A DNA stretch of 64,000 nt from Undaria pinnatifida (Eukaryota > Sar > Phaeophyceae > Laminariales > Alariaceae). The stretch lies in contig JABAKD010000015.1 of assembly GCA_012845835.1 (NCBI GenBank), forward strand, positions 9,239,967 through 9,303,966, in the 5' to 3' direction. Of the stretch, positions 11,501 to 23,500 are shown piece after piece (within the stretch, counting starts at the first letter, position 1; each line of letters starts with the position of its first letter). Below the pieces are notes generated by a model that saw only the letters and a program-made list of their open reading frames with translations, had not been told where the DNA came from and searched no databases. A program made the translations under genes and the position numbers.

Positions 11501-14500
11501 GTGGATGCCAAGTAGCCTCCAAGAAAACCCACAGTAGACTCACAGTAGATTCGCAGCAGTAGACTCGCAGATTGAGCCCGATAGGGTTCAACTCGAACAT
11601 ATCGAAGAATGGGACAGGCAATCATGTTACGGTTCTACTCTACCCATCTCCGTTTATTCTATGCAGTCACACACATCAGGCATTGGTACGAGCAACTGTG
11701 TTGTTACCGTTGCTGCAGTAGTAGTCTAGATATACAGAAGCTTGATGTAACGTTCAATCATGCATGACATATGTATTATAATACGGTGTCATCTTCTATG
11801 TTTTTTTTTACTCATGAACACATAGTACAAAAGAACGGAGGACCGGTGAAGTACGCAGCTTGCAAATATGATAATCGACTCTAATAAGTTTGTCGAAATC
11901 ACAGCTAGCTGCTGAACAACGTTGTTAGAGCAATTTAATATAATAATAGTGAATCGTACAAGATTTACTAATATATAGACTAGTCTAATAGTGACGCATG
12001 GGACGGTAGAGGTGCACTGGCTCATTTTTGCTTTCTGCGGGTGGCTGCTCGATAAACTGCTCCCTACCTCGCCTCAAACTGATGTTGCGCATGCAATGCT
12101 GCAAGTGCACCGTCGGTTTCACAAAAATAACTGGCTTCGAGATAAGCACCAAAAATCGTATACTCGTACTGCTGTGGAAAACACAAATCGTAGACATTCG
12201 GACGACCTCGGGGTAAGGAGTTTAAGGAGCGCCGTTGTTCAGGATAATTTAGGAAAAATTGGCTACCTCCATATCGTGCATTGCTTGAGCGTCACTCGCG
12301 CGAGTGGTTCCGAGTTGCCGAACAAAAATGCGCTGATCGTGACTCCCGTACTACTGCTGCAGCCTTGAGCCATCGAGTAACTCACCGTACACGTGGGGGG
12401 AGTAGTTTCTGCTGCACCGACATGATGGGACCGTACCAGCACTCCGATATCAGATACCTGCGGAGAACATTGCACGGCGCGTCCAAACCGCAGAAGAAGA
12501 GGAAGACGCGGTTAGGTTTGGTCATAGATGCGAGGGTGCCACGCGATTATTTTTTACCCGTCGACCTATAGACTACAGTTCTGGCCGTGTGATGAGAAAT
12601 CGAGGCATATGGATCAGGCTAGAAATCTTACCTGGGGAATGGCGTGCCAAACAAAAACTTGAATGACACCAAGATGCCGGATTTCTTGTGTCGCCACGCG
12701 TTGTTTGTAAGTCACGTTTGCAGTGAGGTTATTGCTTACGAGAGGGCCGGGAACATATATACATATATTTATACGCGCACGTGCACCCGGAGAGTTCGTA
12801 GTGTGGAAAGAAATGTCTTCGCAACCGTGCTCCATTAGACCAAGGTTGCGGTATGGGGGTACACCCTCTTTCTTTACTACGGGACTTGTGCCACTCGCAC
12901 GAATGAGTCTGTACCTCGCTGACGTAACGACGTTACACGATCGCTTGGCGTAGCGTAGCTAACTATTGCCTCGTGGGCTAATGTCGCAAAATTGTAATGG
13001 CACCCCCCTAATGGTTGAAACCGCGAAGGAATAGGTGGTCAACAAAAAAAAGGGACCCCCCTATCGCAGCATTGGTCCATACAACCGTTGGATACGCTGA
13101 TCGCGGTCTGCCCCCCCTTGCGACAAATTCGGTTGCGCTCGCTAGAGAACCCTTCGATTTTCTTGGCTGGAGAACTATGTAGAAGCCCACTTGGTCATAT
13201 GCGCGACAAGCCTGGACATTATACACGGTAGAGGTGACACCTGGATTTTCCAAGGCCGCTCAGAAAAGGGTCGATACTAAACCGACATTAACGTTTTTGT
13301 ACACGAGAGCTAAGACAAATGAGCAATCGTTGCTCCCACATTAACTCGCACAATCAAGTCCGCGGTCACAGAACAGGCCCCAGTCACTCTGGAGTGGAGA
13401 AATACCCCAGGGGAAAACACAGGCAACACGCATATATCATAGCTGAAGCAACTCATGCCTCCGTCAGAGAAATCGAAATATGGCGGGCTTGGTATCTTTC
13501 GAAGCATGGTGCAGTATTCACAACTTACTCAAAGATAACGGGCAACCAAATCCCGAGTTGGGCAGCCCCGACGGTGAGCTCAAACGTGAAACATCCACCG
13601 TAGCAGGGCCCCCATTGGTACAGGTAACGTTGCATTGGTTGTGACTAAGGTAGCTTCCAATTTGTTTGTGGCCAAGCCAAAGAAGTCGCCCTTCGCTAAT
13701 CGCCGCCGCCCTTCCGACAGCAACCAAACACACCGAATCTCACTTCACAAACAGGAAGAACATGGAGGCGTAGAAGCTTGGGACGGTGACGACCATGAAG
13801 AACGCCGGAACTCCCAGGAGCGTTCCGAACGCGGGGATGTACATCCGCGCCCTTTTCTGGCCTGATTCCTCCCACCTAAATATCAAGTCATATTGCGAAC
13901 GGCATCACCATACGGCCTACAGACTTGCGCTGTATGATACGAAGTAGGAGGGGTAGCCTTTACATGACCAACATTGTTGTGATCGCAGAGACTCCTCCTC
14001 TGAGGGACTGATCAAGTAGAACAGAAGTTAAATGCCACGATAGAGGCAGCGCTGCTAAACCCCGAAAACGTTTTCGGAATGACGAGGTTCCTTGACCCAA
14101 TTATCCAGTTGGGAATGCCTCAATATTCTTCCAAGCATACGGTAGGGGGCGGTCCGGGTACACATATATTCACCACGTTACGAAATTTCACCTTTCGCGC
14201 AAGGAGCCCCGCACCTCACGGACAAAACCACTTGAGAGGCAATTTTTATGGCGCGGTGTAACTTACCATCTCAGCCATTGCCTTTTTTTTATTAGAAAAT
14301 TATAACCGGCACGAAGCTTAGGAGCGGAAAGAAACAAGGCTGGGGGGGGGGGGGGGCACTGTCGCGAGTGACCCCGAGCCATTGCAAACAAAGGCCTCCA
14401 AAGTGTCACCCCTACGTTAGCCTGGGTCATTTTGGGGAAAGTAACCAATTGGGATGACAAGTCCCATGGCCTAGGAATTTAACCACCAAAAACGCAATAA

Positions 14501-17500
14501 TATCATCATGACACCCCGAGGACATATCGTCTGGTTCGACGTCTGAATTACAACATATCATCAGAGGGTCATCCTACGGTAAGCGGTGATGGGGAAGTTT
14601 TTGCGCTCATAAATATAGACAGTTCGATATTTCAACCCAAAGGCGAATTCGAAAGCGTTCGCTCGCCCAATCTGCCCAACAAATTTTTATTCGCTTTTTT
14701 GGTCCTCACTCAGGGAGCCCAACCGGCAACAGTTTTGTCGTCCGAAAAATGCACCACTACCGCCGAGTTACTGTCGAACATGTCTCAAACTATTTGGAAG
14801 AAAAACAAACCACCGCCCCCGGTATCTTGTTACTTGAACGTAAAACTCAACAAAATATCTCATTGACGAGTCTTCGCGCCACTCAGAAAATATGTAGCAT
14901 TACAAACTAGGCAAACCTTATGATACACCTGTCCTAATACGCGCATTGTCATTCGTTTTTTTGGCACCTGTCCGCCGCGTATCCCCCAAGGTAGGACGAC
15001 AGAGCCCCGCCGACACACATCACAGTTGCATTGCAGTAGCTGTCTGCAAAACAAAAGTTACACATTTGCGTTTTAGTTGAAAGCCTCCATCAACATTGCC
15101 ATTCGCCAGTCGGCACATACATGCTTGCGTTTTGGGTGACTGCTTCGGACGTGAATCACTCAAGTAGTCCGATTGGGCTCAATGAGGTGTACGCTCGAGA
15201 ATAGGGCAGGGGTGAGGGAGGGTGTGTATTCTTTGCATGCACGGCCGTAGACGTATGAGCGTAAACCCCAGCATCCCTACAATGCGGGGAGGGACCACGC
15301 TGGGTTCTCCTCGACCAAGCATACACTGTGCGCACCAATCGATTCCATAAGCGGCCGCGGGTCGCATATTCGTCAACCCTCGTACACCTACAATCTCAGC
15401 ATGGAGCACGTCGGATTTTCACCGACTGGGAAGGAATCGCGTGCACCATACAAGCAAGAGGGATATGGGGCGGTGGTAAGACGTCGTTGGGTTGTCACGG
15501 AGATAGGAGGGGAGTCGCTTCTAAGCCCTAACTTGTCAGAGGTCGACTAAAGATCACTCGCGCGCGAAAAATGCGATCCCGTTTCCTTGTGCCTTTTTGT
15601 TTCGTGATAGATACCCCCTTTCCTGACAATAACAAATCCAGCCACTGACTTCGTTACCCTCTATCTCACATATGGTGTTGTACTCCGGGTAGACTTGACT
15701 GTAAAAGTCGGGCAGGTAAGTAACGAGGGTGAACGCTCCCATATAGCGGAACATCCCTCCCACAATGATCAGAAGGAACAGCGGCTGCCCGAAGATCAGC
15801 TCCAGGCTTCTCTCGCGTCGAGGGGGGTTTGAACAAGTATCCACAGTCCACACCACCGTCATCGCCGTCATCACCATCGCCACCATTATCGTCGCCGCCA
15901 GCACCAGCGCCACCATCATCGCCACCCCCACCCCCACCACCACCACCACCATCAACACCATCACAGAGAAACCGATGGCACGAAAGAGAAGAAGGAATTA
16001 TGACGCAATGAGGTCAACGCACGAAAGAGAAGGAGGAATTATGACGCAGTAAGGTCAACGCACGAGGATGAGTACAAAGCTCGAGCGGACGCGTACTACC
16101 GTATCGATAGCCACGATCATTTTTGAGGCTACTCACTCCAGGAACGCTTACCCGCGCCCAGAAAAACGTATTTAGATCGTTGAAAGCTGAAATGGAATAA
16201 GTAGTCCCACGGACAAGGTGTGTAACGAACAGTAGATGCATGCTACAGTTTCAGGTAGGTACTAAAGTGAGGAAATCCGTCCGCGAAAACCGCTTCGACT
16301 CAGGTCACGGCTTAGTTTGGTAGGTGGCGTCATGTTTTCCCTCGAAGCATATGCTACGATAGAGGTGCAACCCCATATTTTCCCCTCAAGCTTCTTGGCT
16401 TATCCAAGGGCTATGTACGTCACCCCCCGTACTGATTTTCAGCGAGAAAAAAAATCAGAAAAAAGTTCGACCCGTTTAATTAACCCACGGGCTGGGGTTT
16501 TGGAAATCGTACTGCGAAAAACGATAGGAATTTCACCCAATTTGGGGTTAAGGGACCCGGTCAAAGAACCCGATCATTCAGGAGCATCTATATGAAGTAC
16601 GTGGTACCTCTACTGCAGTACGTGTCCAGGCTTTACGCAAGTATCTACCCTAGCAATGTTCAGCTTCTTAAGCTCTCGCGTTTGTTTGTTTTGCTATAAT
16701 CGACGCCGGCTATAGTGCGTCTCTTTTTCCCCTGCTCCAACCGAGTTTCAGAAATTTTCTTCTTCAGTGAGGGATACGGCTGCACGGGATCGCGGCCTCT
16801 AGGCGAGAGCCATCCCACGCTATTATCGGGGTGCAACAAGAACGTTTCGGAGCTCCCAACAGGATAAGCCCAATATCTTCGAAGGCACTCGTCCGCGTAA
16901 CCCCACAAAGCTTTTGTGCCCTAGTCCTATAAATGATACAATATATACTCGTAAAACTATTGGGCTAACCGTTAGTTCCTCTGTTGATAAGCTCAACCGG
17001 CCAGAGGTTTACCATGTTTTGGTTCATAACGTGAAACCCCTACCGTGGGATGACTCCCCGGTGTTGAAAATTCTCGTACCCCCCCATACGTAGCTCGCGC
17101 CCTCAAAGGTGCAAACCCTACCGTGTCCAAGGCTTACATCTGGGGGGGGGTGGAGGGGGGTCGTGTACTCAGCCCACGGCTGTTTTTAGTCTTAGGCCCA
17201 TAGACGCTTTCATCCGCAAAATGCCGGGATGGTGCCCGTCGGGCTTTCACCGGCACCAGGCAGACATTACATGCACCAAGTGCGAAGTGGTACGAGGGGA
17301 TGGAGGGGGCGATTCTTTGCTCACGGCTCTTTGTCATTGTCGCGAGTGGCTACCTACTATGCTTTCGGTTTCGTGACCAACACCGCCATCTAATTGTTGA
17401 TCACGTTGCGCCAGTGAAAGGCTTGTTTGGTATTACTGTTTCAAGCCTAGAGCGCGAGTGGTCCAAGCTCCGCAGAGAAACTTTGGGTAGCCTATCTACG

Positions 17501-20500
17501 TTAGCCTCAGTCGAGGGAGTAGAGGCTCTCCCCTGAGTGTCTACGTTAAAATTTGTAAAGGGGGTACGCCTTTGTGCTTCCTTTGTTTATCGATATGTAC
17601 AGTACCAAAAGGAATGATGCGCTCGCGGCATTGTCGGGAGATGCAGGAGGTCTGTTGCGCAGTGGAGGTGGCCTGAACGCAGAGGTTGGAAATGAGTCTA
17701 CCTCTCGAACTATACCTCAAGTCGCGATTCACGCTCAGAGAACGGGTGGCATCGGAGAGAACAGGGACCGCGTTGAGGCTATAGTGGCATATTCCCTCTA
17801 TCGAGTTGGTTGGATGGAGGTCGGATGCAGCGAACAGTGTGCCCATTAAATCGCTTGGCGTGCACTGGTAGCAGCCAGTAGTGTCTGTGTGCGTAGTTGT
17901 ACCGGTCTGTCGCTATGGTGCCGATGTTTCCGGCTGGTACTTTTGAGGAACCGCTAGCGTACGATACTATATATGTTCGTCTTTAATGGTATACCAAAAA
18001 AGAGCGATAAGGGCGCCACCTTGCTCCACCAAGTAGGCAACGATCTCTGCCCAGCAGAGTCATCGCGCTCTAGGTGTGCAGCAGATGCTAAGAATGGTAT
18101 GAGCTCCTAACATGAGGGGCTCAATATATCACCCCGAACCACTACTTCGAAAACAATCTTACGCGCAACTTCGAAAAGCATTTCTATGCGCTGGTCTCGT
18201 GGCAATTATGCTCGGTAAAAAAATGATACCAACCAATGGTTCGACATAAGAGGAGCATAACCGATTAGGAACACGGTTAGCCCAAAACGTGCCACCTTTA
18301 TCATACGATGACTCAGCAGCGTCACACGACAGGTAAGGAACTGTGTTCTGGTTCGAAGCTTACAAACCAGTAAAACCGCACTAAGGAGGCGTGCTACAAT
18401 AAAGGTGTAGAACAGTTTGAATACCGAAATTCAAACTGTTAGAGCTCCTCAGCGTAAACACTACCCACAACACGGATAATTAGAAACTTATTAAGGCTTG
18501 ACAATACCAGCGGTCGAGGCTACGGTAGGTGGGGTCACTGGTAGGGCTTCCTATTTCAGCGACTCGGAGTAACTCATGCGAGAGGCTGACAGCTACTGCG
18601 TGTTTAGGATTCGCGACATGTGCTTCCAGGACGTACGACAGGCATGCTCATGGAACGATTTGTTTTTCGTCAACGAGGTATACTGGTACACGATAGGGAC
18701 GTTTCGAATGAACAAACCTGTAAGGAAAAATGAGTCCTTCGCCCGTTACCGTAGCCTCGGGCCGGGACCAGGCGCGTGCAGCCATAGGGGTACGTATTAA
18801 AAGCACCTTTTGGCAGCCAACATGTTTTGTGAAAATGACGGGGAACCCTAACCAAAAGAATGCGGTTGTAATGTAACCATTACTTTTGCACTACTCTTCG
18901 TTGTGCATAAGCCTACATACGAGTTGGGCCAACAACGGAAGATTTGATCGAGTGGCACCATAAGGTTTCGATTTTTGAGTTGTTACTTCGGTGCGATATG
19001 CAATAGTTCTGCTCTTGACGTGGGGAACAAGGGCTTCAGGATAACCGGGCGCTATGATGCCCCTTACCGAGGCTCATGTCGACATGCGGGCATGTCAATC
19101 GGGCCAAAACAGTACTTTTCTTTTTTCAAGACGGGTGTTTGGGTGCGTGTGCTGTAGAGCACAGGTATCGAGTGAGCCTCCGAAAACATGTTGGTGCCCC
19201 GCTACGCCGCGTGCTACGACATAGAGAGGTGTCCCTGTTTGGACACCATGTATTCCCGGTGACGGTAGCTCCTCGATCGAGAATCGGCCAAAGACGCCTT
19301 TAGTCCCATGCGTCTTGAATAGTCTATGTATATATTCCGTTGTTTGCCTAGCCAATCATAGGATAGCTACCCGGGGTCAATCCGTGCTACGACAAAGGTG
19401 TCACTCTTTGCATAGCATATATTCCCTGTGACGGGAGCTCCTCGATTGAAGCACTGCCGAAAAACACCCTCGGTGCCGTGTGGCATGAAAACAGATATTC
19501 CGTTACTTGCATAGGCTGTCATAGGACAGCTCTCCGTGGCCAATCTTACGTTATTTATCAAATTAGAGAGTGCGGGGGAGACATGTGAAGCTGCGCAAGA
19601 AAGGAGGCTTAACGCTCGCTGCATATATCGTACCGAAACGTCATAATTGCCCTCACCTCTCTTTAATCGTGTACGTACGGTCGTGCTCTAGATCCAGCAT
19701 TCGTTTTAAGCTCGTCTGGGACTCGTTCACGGCGATGTTGCTTGCTGTCGTCAACATGTCCGCGCTAGTGGTTGGTAGACACTTCTTCGAGGGTGCGGTG
19801 AAAACCGCTGCGTGGGTGCGTACGGGCTCCTTGACAGTGAACAACACCAGGAGTGCCAGCAGAAAGCCGGAGGCTGCGGTCACATAAGCGCTTCCCTTCC
19901 ACCCAATGAACTCGGCAATGACAATGCTCAGGGAGCCAACGCCTCCTCCGACGTGAACCCCGCAAGTATATAGTCCGCTGGCCTGTTGAAAGAAGGGAGA
20001 TGTTGAAATAAGGAAGAAGGTTTGAAGTTAGCTAAGGATTCCAGGCCCCTCGCGAGACTAACTGACGCTGCACCGAACTCAGAACCGGAGCTAAACACAC
20101 GTGTGCTTGGCACAGCGTAAAAAGAGCTCTATAGTGGCAAGGCATGTCACGAATTTGGAAAATACCTAAACATAACCGCAAAATATATATTCTGGCCGCC
20201 CGGGCAAGCCCAAACTGTGACCCCTTCCCGCTATGGTCATACGAATACGACTATGCATGAAACGAGTACCCCTCCCCCTACCGTACGCTTCGCCTCCGTC
20301 TTGGAAACCCGTGTAGAGCTTCGCAGGTGCGTACCTGGCCCAGAGATTCGGGGGGAAAGTAATCCGCGATCATCGAGAGCGAGGCCGATGTGCCGAAGGA
20401 TTGTCCGATACCAAGAACTATTCTTGACAGCAGCAGCTGGGCGAAGTTGTTCGACAGCCCGAGGCCCACGATGGCAACGTTCCAAATGACCATGCCGTAG

Positions 20501-23500
20501 AAGATGATCAGCTTGCGATTGTAAACGTCGGCCGCACGGCCCATGACAAAGCCGAATACCACCTGGGTGGGGGCAGCGCGGGTGGTGTATTCGATAAGGC
20601 CTGTCTCAGCAACCCGTTTTTCATTGAACGACAGAATATGGAGCGTAATATCCGGCGCTGAGACGCATGCTCAGCCATTTGTTTCTTCTAAAGATCCTTT
20701 GATGGGGATTTTTACACCTCACCCACACTATGTATAGACAAAAAAAATAGACATAATACGTGTCCTCTACTGAGGACCCAGGCGACGGGAGGGGGGGTTG
20801 TCGCGTTTTGCACAAACGGGTCTAAGCCAGTCGCACGAGTGACTCTGCACCTCACTAATGAAACGACTTTACACTACGATATGCTGGCGCTGTGTGGATA
20901 ACTAATGCATTGTGGATTAATGTTGCTAGATTAAAATAGCACCAAACCTTAAGACTGCCAAGGAACAGGTGGTCCGTCACTCGCCCGAGTGACTCTCGTT
21001 CACTGCAAAATAAGCCCAAAAAACAACGTAACCCCGCTATCGTAGCATTGGTATGAGGAACTACCGTTTAATCTACTGCAGTAACTTTAGCAGTACACCG
21101 TGTTTTAGGACTACAGTAGGGCATAGAGGCTTGGTCGGGTTTTGCGCGAACGACCGTCTTCGAAGGCGTGTTTCGGGGGAGATCTTGAGCTAGCTCCTCA
21201 GGTTAGGAGCCAAGAAATTTTCTGCTGCACCCCTAGCGTGGGACGGGTCTCTAACGCAAGTAAAAATCCCATTGCCTAGAATCATGTCGCGCAGCAGAAA
21301 TTAAATGTCAACGATGCTGACTGCTTCCTAGGTTGAAGAGCGCCTTCGGTATGAAATGTCTTGGTGAAAACGTGCTACCTTTACAGTAGTAAACGCGCCC
21401 TGACGGTGTCGTTCAATTGCTATCGTGTCTCCAGCAGAGGCGGAGTGGACGAAGCGACAGTAGTCGTAGCAGTACATGCAGTATTGTGCCAAGCTGTACT
21501 GGGTACCTGGTATGCGACTGCGACGTAGACTGCGGCGTAGCAAGCCTAGTCGACGCCGCATTCGCGGGGATGAAAAAGTGCTACGTTGATAACATAAGGT
21601 GTTTGCGTGTTACAATACTGTTAAAGCCGACGGAACGTCACGTCCCAAGGCCAACCCATCTCTGGAAAACGTAAGTTCAAGTTAGAAAAGACGATCCCAC
21701 CATTGTCAATCCTACTCATCTTACGGTAGGGGTTGCAGTTGTTGGAATAACCAACAATGTACCTATCCGGTTGATCTCCTCAAGCGAGGAACTACCAGTT
21801 ACTTCAACAGCTATACGAGCACACTTTTTGTTAGGATCATGGCATAGAACCTTGGTCGGGTTACGCGAATGCCTTCCAAGTCGTGTTTCGGGTGATGTTG
21901 ATATTGAGCTAGCTCCTCATGTTGAGAGCTCAGAAAATTTCTGCTGCACCCTCGCCGTGGGATGGCTCTTGCCACCTCTTGATTAACAGCCCACATTGTG
22001 TTGGTCGGGTTGACCTCGGGTTGTAACGTATGTCGTGTTCAGTATTAAAATAGAATGACACTTTGCAAGTTTTCCTTCCCAACCGTATTAGGCATATCGC
22101 AGACGCAGTAATGACGCACTAATGTGATGCCGTCCGCGAAGACATCAGGGGCAACCACCGCAGATAAATCTGGCGGTTACGGTGACATGCAGGCATGCAT
22201 TTATCGAACAAGGGTACACAGAGACGACAATCAGCGATCTCATTCGCCATAGGAGCTTGAACATACAAGAACTCATCACAGAAGGCGGACGAGTACCCCC
22301 GCTGCATATTTTCGTGCTCACGCCAAGATAACGATAGAATAGTCAACACATCGATATAATTACAAAAACTGTCCAAACCTAAACGCTCAGAAGCACACAA
22401 CCCATAGTACGCACAAGACAACACAACCGCGATACAGCGCGCGACGACATCACAGGCGGACATCGTTCAGTACCTTTGTGTACAGGGACGCACACTCACG
22501 TAAGAGATGGTGAAACCGTAACCGGCCAAGATGCCGTACTCGCTCGTAGAGATGCCAGTCGCGTCCGCCAGGCTGATAAAGTTTTTCTGGAGGCAGCGAA
22601 AGATCGACAGCAGTATTCTGCCATAAGCGAGCTACTGTAGTTGAAACTCAGGGGAACAGGGTCGGCCCCTCCGCCTCAAAGGGAAAGATTCCATGTTGAG
22701 AAGGTAAGCGATCCACGAGTTGTAACACAGTACATGCCATAGTCTATACCTGGTACTTGGTACATACTTGGTGACAGTCCTGTCATAGCTATAGACTATG
22801 CGTGTAAACCCCGCAGGCACAAGGTTAGGTTTTTTACCGTTGTTAAATATCGGTCTGCCTGAGTCTCGTGGACCGTTTGGAGGATGGATGCAGTCCACAT
22901 GACGCACCAGGTGAGAAGGTAGAGCTGTCGAGAGGAACCCTAGCAGCACGAATTTCTAAACTGTCATCGACTTGTCTGCGAGGTTGGTTGTCGTTTTACA
23001 GATTTTCCCGCGTCAGTCAGCAGCAGCGGCATCCACCAGCGGAATCCAGAACACGCCAGCACGAAGAGCCAGCAGCAGCACCTGGCAGCAGGAGCCAGCA
23101 AAAGCCAGAAGCATGAGCCAGCAGCAGCAGCTAGCAGCAGCATACAGCAGCCAGCAACAGCTGACAAGGTTGCAGGCAGCGGCAGCAGCAGCAACAGACA
23201 GAGCAGGCAGCAGCAGCCAGCGACAGCCAGCAAGTCCGGCAACATCCAGAGGCGGCCAGCAGGAGGAGCAGAGAGCAGCTTCACCAACGGACCTCTTCAC
23301 CTAAATGCCTCCTCTCCCTCCGTTAACGAACAGTCGGGTCCAACTTAAACCCATGCGGTCTGAGACGAGTGAGTCATCCATGTGGAAACTGGAGGTATCA
23401 CATAATGCGAAACCCTCGCCTTCGAAAGGAGGGTGGGAAAAAAAACGCAAGAGCCGGCCTGGGCCTGTCTCTTGGTCCCTGATCGGCTACCATCATGTGT

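Larger units (their letters stand above)
2599..13743 (-). other. Large intron region of the MFS gene (about 11.1 kb)
   Basis: Interval between the TM9 and TM11 exons. It holds a MITE (2839-3090, 5133-5409), a 71-bp tandem repeat, the smaller minisatellite element (8036-8725), a foldback copy with a nested SINE, a LINE 3' tail (13318-13465) and many GCGC-centred palindromes. A TM10 exon should lie here. Minus-strand frames at 11.4-11.6 kb and 12.6-12.7 kb were considered and not accepted. Confidence 0.5.

Noticed and set aside
11382-11621. MFS TM10 exon candidate on the minus strand
   Set aside because: Hydrophobic frame only; competing frame equally open, and no acceptor with the right phase.
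12635-12735. MFS TM10 exon on the minus strand ending in CCCCAG|GTAAGA
   Set aside because: The donor is good and one frame gives a hydrophobic segment, but no suitable acceptor was seen and the sequence lacks TM10 features.
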